From positions 1 through 24,205 of the forward strand of contig JAZSMS010000094.1 in the NCBI GenBank assembly GCA_045536015.1: DNA of 24,205 nt. The letters are read 5' to 3'. The first letter of the stretch is position 1. Each line of letters starts with the position of its first letter. The position numbers and the translations under genes are program-made. The notes under the pieces were generated by a model that worked only from the letters and a program-made list of their open reading frames with translations, did no database searches and was not told where the DNA came from. Shown here in pieces: positions 22,256 to 24,205 of the stretch. The DNA comes from JAZSMS01 sp045536015 (lineage in GTDB: Bacteria > Bacillota > Clostridia > Christensenellales > QALW01).

Positions 22256-23893
22256 ATGATTTATAATTCGATAGACGGTGCGCTGCTTAAGGAAATGATT
22301 TCCGTTGCGGCAAGCGTGCTTGAAGCAAACAAACAAAAATTAAATGACTTAAACGTCTTCCCCGTTCCCGACGGCGATACGGGCACAAATATGTCGCTTA
22401 CAATGCAATCGGTTTATAAGGAAGTTTCGGCTACGCCTCAAGACGACCTTGCTTCCGTTGCACGTGCTATGTCACGCGGTGCTTTAAAGGGCGCTCGCGG
22501 TAACTCGGGCGTTATCCTTTCACAGATACTCCGTGGCTTTGCACGCCAATTTGAAACACTCGAAAAGGCTTCTGCCGCAGATTTTGCAGTAGCACTCCGC
22601 CTTGCAACCGAAACTGCTTATAAGGCAGTTATGAAACCCAAGGAAGGCACAATTTTAACCGTTATACGCGTTATTTCCGAAAAGGCTAAATTTGCAAGCA
22701 GAGAAAACCTTGCAGACCTTTTTGATTACGTTATCTCTATCGGTGAAGAAACGTTATTAAAAACCCCCGAAATGCTTCCTCAATTAAAAAAGGCAGGCGT
22801 TGTAGATGCAGGCGGTCAGGGTTTAATGACAATCTTGCACGCTTTTTCTACCGTTATTCACGGTGAAAAGCTTCCTGACGAGATTGAGCCTTTCTCCTTC
22901 TCGGCAGATCTTTCGGGAGATTTTTCTCGTGCAACCTCTGACGAGGTTGCTGAAATGGACGAAATTCTCTTTGCTTACTGCACAGAGTTCTTTGTTGAAA
23001 ATATGAAGGAATCTGTAACCGAGCGTCATATAACCTCACTTAGAAATAAGCTTTCAGCAATTGGCGATTCGCTTATAGTAGTTGGTGACCCCGATTTAGT
23101 TAAGGTTCACGTTCATACCAACAATCCCGGTCAGGCACTTCAGTATGCGCTTGAGCTTGGCGAGCTTAATAAGATTAAGATTGAAAATATGGTTCAGCAG
23201 CACCGCGAGCTTGTTGCCAGCCGCGCGCAAAACTTAAAGGAAGTTGGCGTTGTTTCGGTTTGCTCGGGCGAAGGTATGAGCACATTATTTAAAGACCTTG
23301 GCGTTGACGAGCTTGTTACCGGCGGACAGACAATGAACCCCAGTACAGAGGATATCGTTGCCGCAGTTAATAAGATTAACGCAAAATCGGTAATAATTTT
23401 GCCCAACAATTCAAACATTATCCTTGCCGCCGAGCAGGCACAAGATTTTACCAACAAAAAGATTTACGTGCTTACTACAAAGACAATTCCGCAAGGTATT
23501 TCTGCAATGCTTGCCTATGCACCCGAGCAATCTGGTAGCGAAAACTTTACCAATATGGCAGAAGCCTTTAGCGAGGTTTTAACAGGCAGCGTAACTTATG
23601 CAGTTCGTGATACCGAGTTTGACGGTAAACCCATTCACGAGGGTGACATTTTAGGCTTGGCAGAGGGCAACATCGTTGCTTGCGGCAAAGAGCTCAAAGA
23701 AACGACCCTAGACCTTGCGAGAAAACTTTTAAGTAATAAGAGCGACCTTGTTACCATCTATTATGGTTCAGACGCTACCGAAGAAAACGCAAACGATATT
23801 GCAGATGCTCTCTCAAACGAATTCCCCGCTTCTGACATTGAAGTTGTTTTCGGTGGTCAGCCCGTTTACTACTATATTATCTCTGCAGAATAA
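22256..23893 (+). CDS. yloV: DAK2-domain fatty acid kinase subunit (YloV/FakA family)
   Basis: The FakA-type ATP-binding subunit, which phosphorylates fatty acids presented by DegV/FakB proteins. The protein has 545 residues. The N-terminal DhaL/Dak2 domain (about 8-200) carries NVFPVPDGDTGTNMSLT (about 33-49; the Asp residues bind Mg-ATP) and ARGNSGVILSQILRGFA. A middle domain (about 230-330) contains GDSLIVVGDPDLVKVHVHTNNPGQ. The C-terminal DegV-like domain (about 335-545) contains VSVCSGEGM and ILPNNSNIILAAEQA. GGAGGAGG precedes the ATG. No fakB gene is in the window. Fatty acid kinase activity is inferred from the family. Confidence 0.94.
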   Translation: MIYNSIDGALLKEMISVAASVLEANKQKLNDLNVFPVPDGDTGTNMSLTMQSVYKEVSATPQDDLASVARAMSRGALKGARGNSGVILSQILRGFARQFETLEKASAADFAVALRLATETAYKAVMKPKEGTILTVIRVISEKAKFASRENLADLFDYVISIGEETLLKTPEMLPQLKKAGVVDAGGQGLMTILHAFSTVIHGEKLPDEIEPFSFSADLSGDFSRATSDEVAEMDEILFAYCTEFFVENMKESVTERHITSLRNKLSAIGDSLIVVGDPDLVKVHVHTNNPGQALQYALELGELNKIKIENMVQQHRELVASRAQNLKEVGVVSVCSGEGMSTLFKDLGVDELVTGGQTMNPSTEDIVAAVNKINAKSVIILPNNSNIILAAEQAQDFTNKKIYVLTTKTIPQGISAMLAYAPEQSGSENFTNMAEAFSEVLTGSVTYAVRDTEFDGKPIHEGDILGLAEGNIVACGKELKETTLDLARKLLSNKSDLVTIYYGSDATEENANDIADALSNEFPASDIEVVFGGQPVYYYIISAE

Positions 23894-23895
23894 TT

Positions 23896-23930
23896 AAAAA
23901 GCACTTATGAAAAACATAAGTGCTTTTTTT
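23896..23930 (+). terminator. Terminator after the yloV-type gene
   Basis: A 9-bp stem: GCACTTATG (23901-23909) and CATAAGTGC (23915-23923), with a 5-base A loop. It is followed by seven T and preceded by five A, so it could work in both directions. Confidence 0.93.
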
Positions 23931-23936
23931 GCAAAC

Positions 23937-23960
23937 AAAGCCCGAATTTTATCGGGCTTT
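23937..23960 (-). terminator. Terminator of the convergent zinc-ribbon gene
   Basis: AAAGCCCGA (23937-23945) and TCGGGCTTT (23952-23960) form a 9-bp stem with a 6-base loop. It lies a few bases past the stop codon of the minus-strand gene. Its minus-strand tail, TTTG, has few T, so it may rely on the neighbouring hairpin. Confidence 0.7.
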
Positions 23961-23963
23961 TAT

Positions 23964-24203
23964 TTATTTGCTTATAACCTTTTTCTGCCACGACTTTTTA
24001 TGGCACTCGGGGCAACGCATATATCTCGTTCTACCCATATGCATTGCTAAGTTAACAGCTTTATAAGTAGGCACGTACTTATGTCCGCATTCCTTGCACT
24101 GATAATACCCCGCGACCTGCTCAATTTTTATAGCAAAACCAACTCCAATAATAGCGGGAACAAAGCCCGAGAACATAATTATTACCCTTTGCCAATCCTC
24201 CAT
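23964..24203 (-). CDS. Small membrane protein with zinc ribbon (hypothetical)
   Basis: Function unknown. The protein has 79 residues, with one N-terminal membrane helix (about 7-25, VIIMFSGFVPAIIGVGFAI) and a cytoplasmic-type zinc ribbon. CKEC (36-39) and CPEC (64-67) are the two CxxC knuckles, about 24 residues apart, with RTRYMRCPECHKKSWQKK basic around the second. The ATG at 24203 is 3 bases from the window end, so the true start could lie beyond it and the Shine-Dalgarno cannot be seen. The Cys pattern supports a real zinc site, but no partner gene is visible. Confidence 0.75.
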   Translation of the reverse strand: MEDWQRVIIMFSGFVPAIIGVGFAIKIEQVAGYYQCKECGHKYVPTYKAVNLAMHMGRTRYMRCPECHKKSWQKKVISK

Positions 24204-24205
24204 AG

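Noticed and set aside
1..24205. Mobile element, prophage, CRISPR or defence system
   Set aside because: No transposase, integrase, spaced repeats, Cas or defence-type proteins are seen; gene content and composition are uniform housekeeping.

Overview
The window looks like chromosomal DNA from an endospore-forming (or formerly spore-forming) member of the Clostridia. The evidence is the sporulation genes yqfC, yqfD, ytfJ and a DacB/DacF-type carboxypeptidase, Firmicutes-type gene clusters, strong AGGAGG-type ribosome binding sites, and near-consensus TTGACA/TATAAT promoters with intrinsic terminators. Base composition is moderately AT-rich and even throughout. I see no insertion sequences, phage genes, tRNA or rRNA genes, CRISPR arrays or defence genes.

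Layout. Everything from base 1 to 18426 is on the minus strand, in several transcription units. Going in the direction of transcription: (a) rpsU with its own promoter and terminator; (b) yqfC-yqfD-phoH-pgpH-ybeY-femX-like, covering sporulation, RNA maturation, c-di-AMP turnover and the cell wall; (c) rpmG-secE-nusG-rplK-rplA, with an apparent L1-binding leader before rplK; (d) rplJ-rplL, with its own consensus promoter, an L10 leader and a strong terminator; (e) galE plus a membrane-anchored transglutaminase-like surface protein, ending in a terminator; (f) a DUF2953 gene and ytfJ, a terminator, then the D-Ala-D-Ala carboxypeptidase and rluB; (g) a sodium-pumping decarboxylase operon in the order oadG, biotin carrier, oadB, carboxyltransferase (cut by the window edge). 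The plus strand carries a HAD phosphatase, leuS, and an asp23-type gene followed by the FakA/YloV-type gene, ending at two adjacent hairpins. A small zinc-ribbon membrane protein gene then converges from the minus strand.

Most genes are ordinary housekeeping or sporulation genes. The most interesting part is the leader of the decarboxylase operon (about 3073-3246). It has an extended -10 promoter, an inverted repeat around the Shine-Dalgarno of an 18-codon leader ORF, and a strong terminator whose stem begins inside that ORF's stop codon. The oadG Shine-Dalgarno follows the U-tract directly. This reads as a translation-coupled attenuator of Na+-pump decarboxylase expression, and I do not recognise it as a described element. 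Secondary points are a roughly 110-residue insertion in OadB, a 23S rRNA-like L1 site before rplK, and two breaks in usual gene order (no rpoBC after rplL; a femX-like gene after ybeY).
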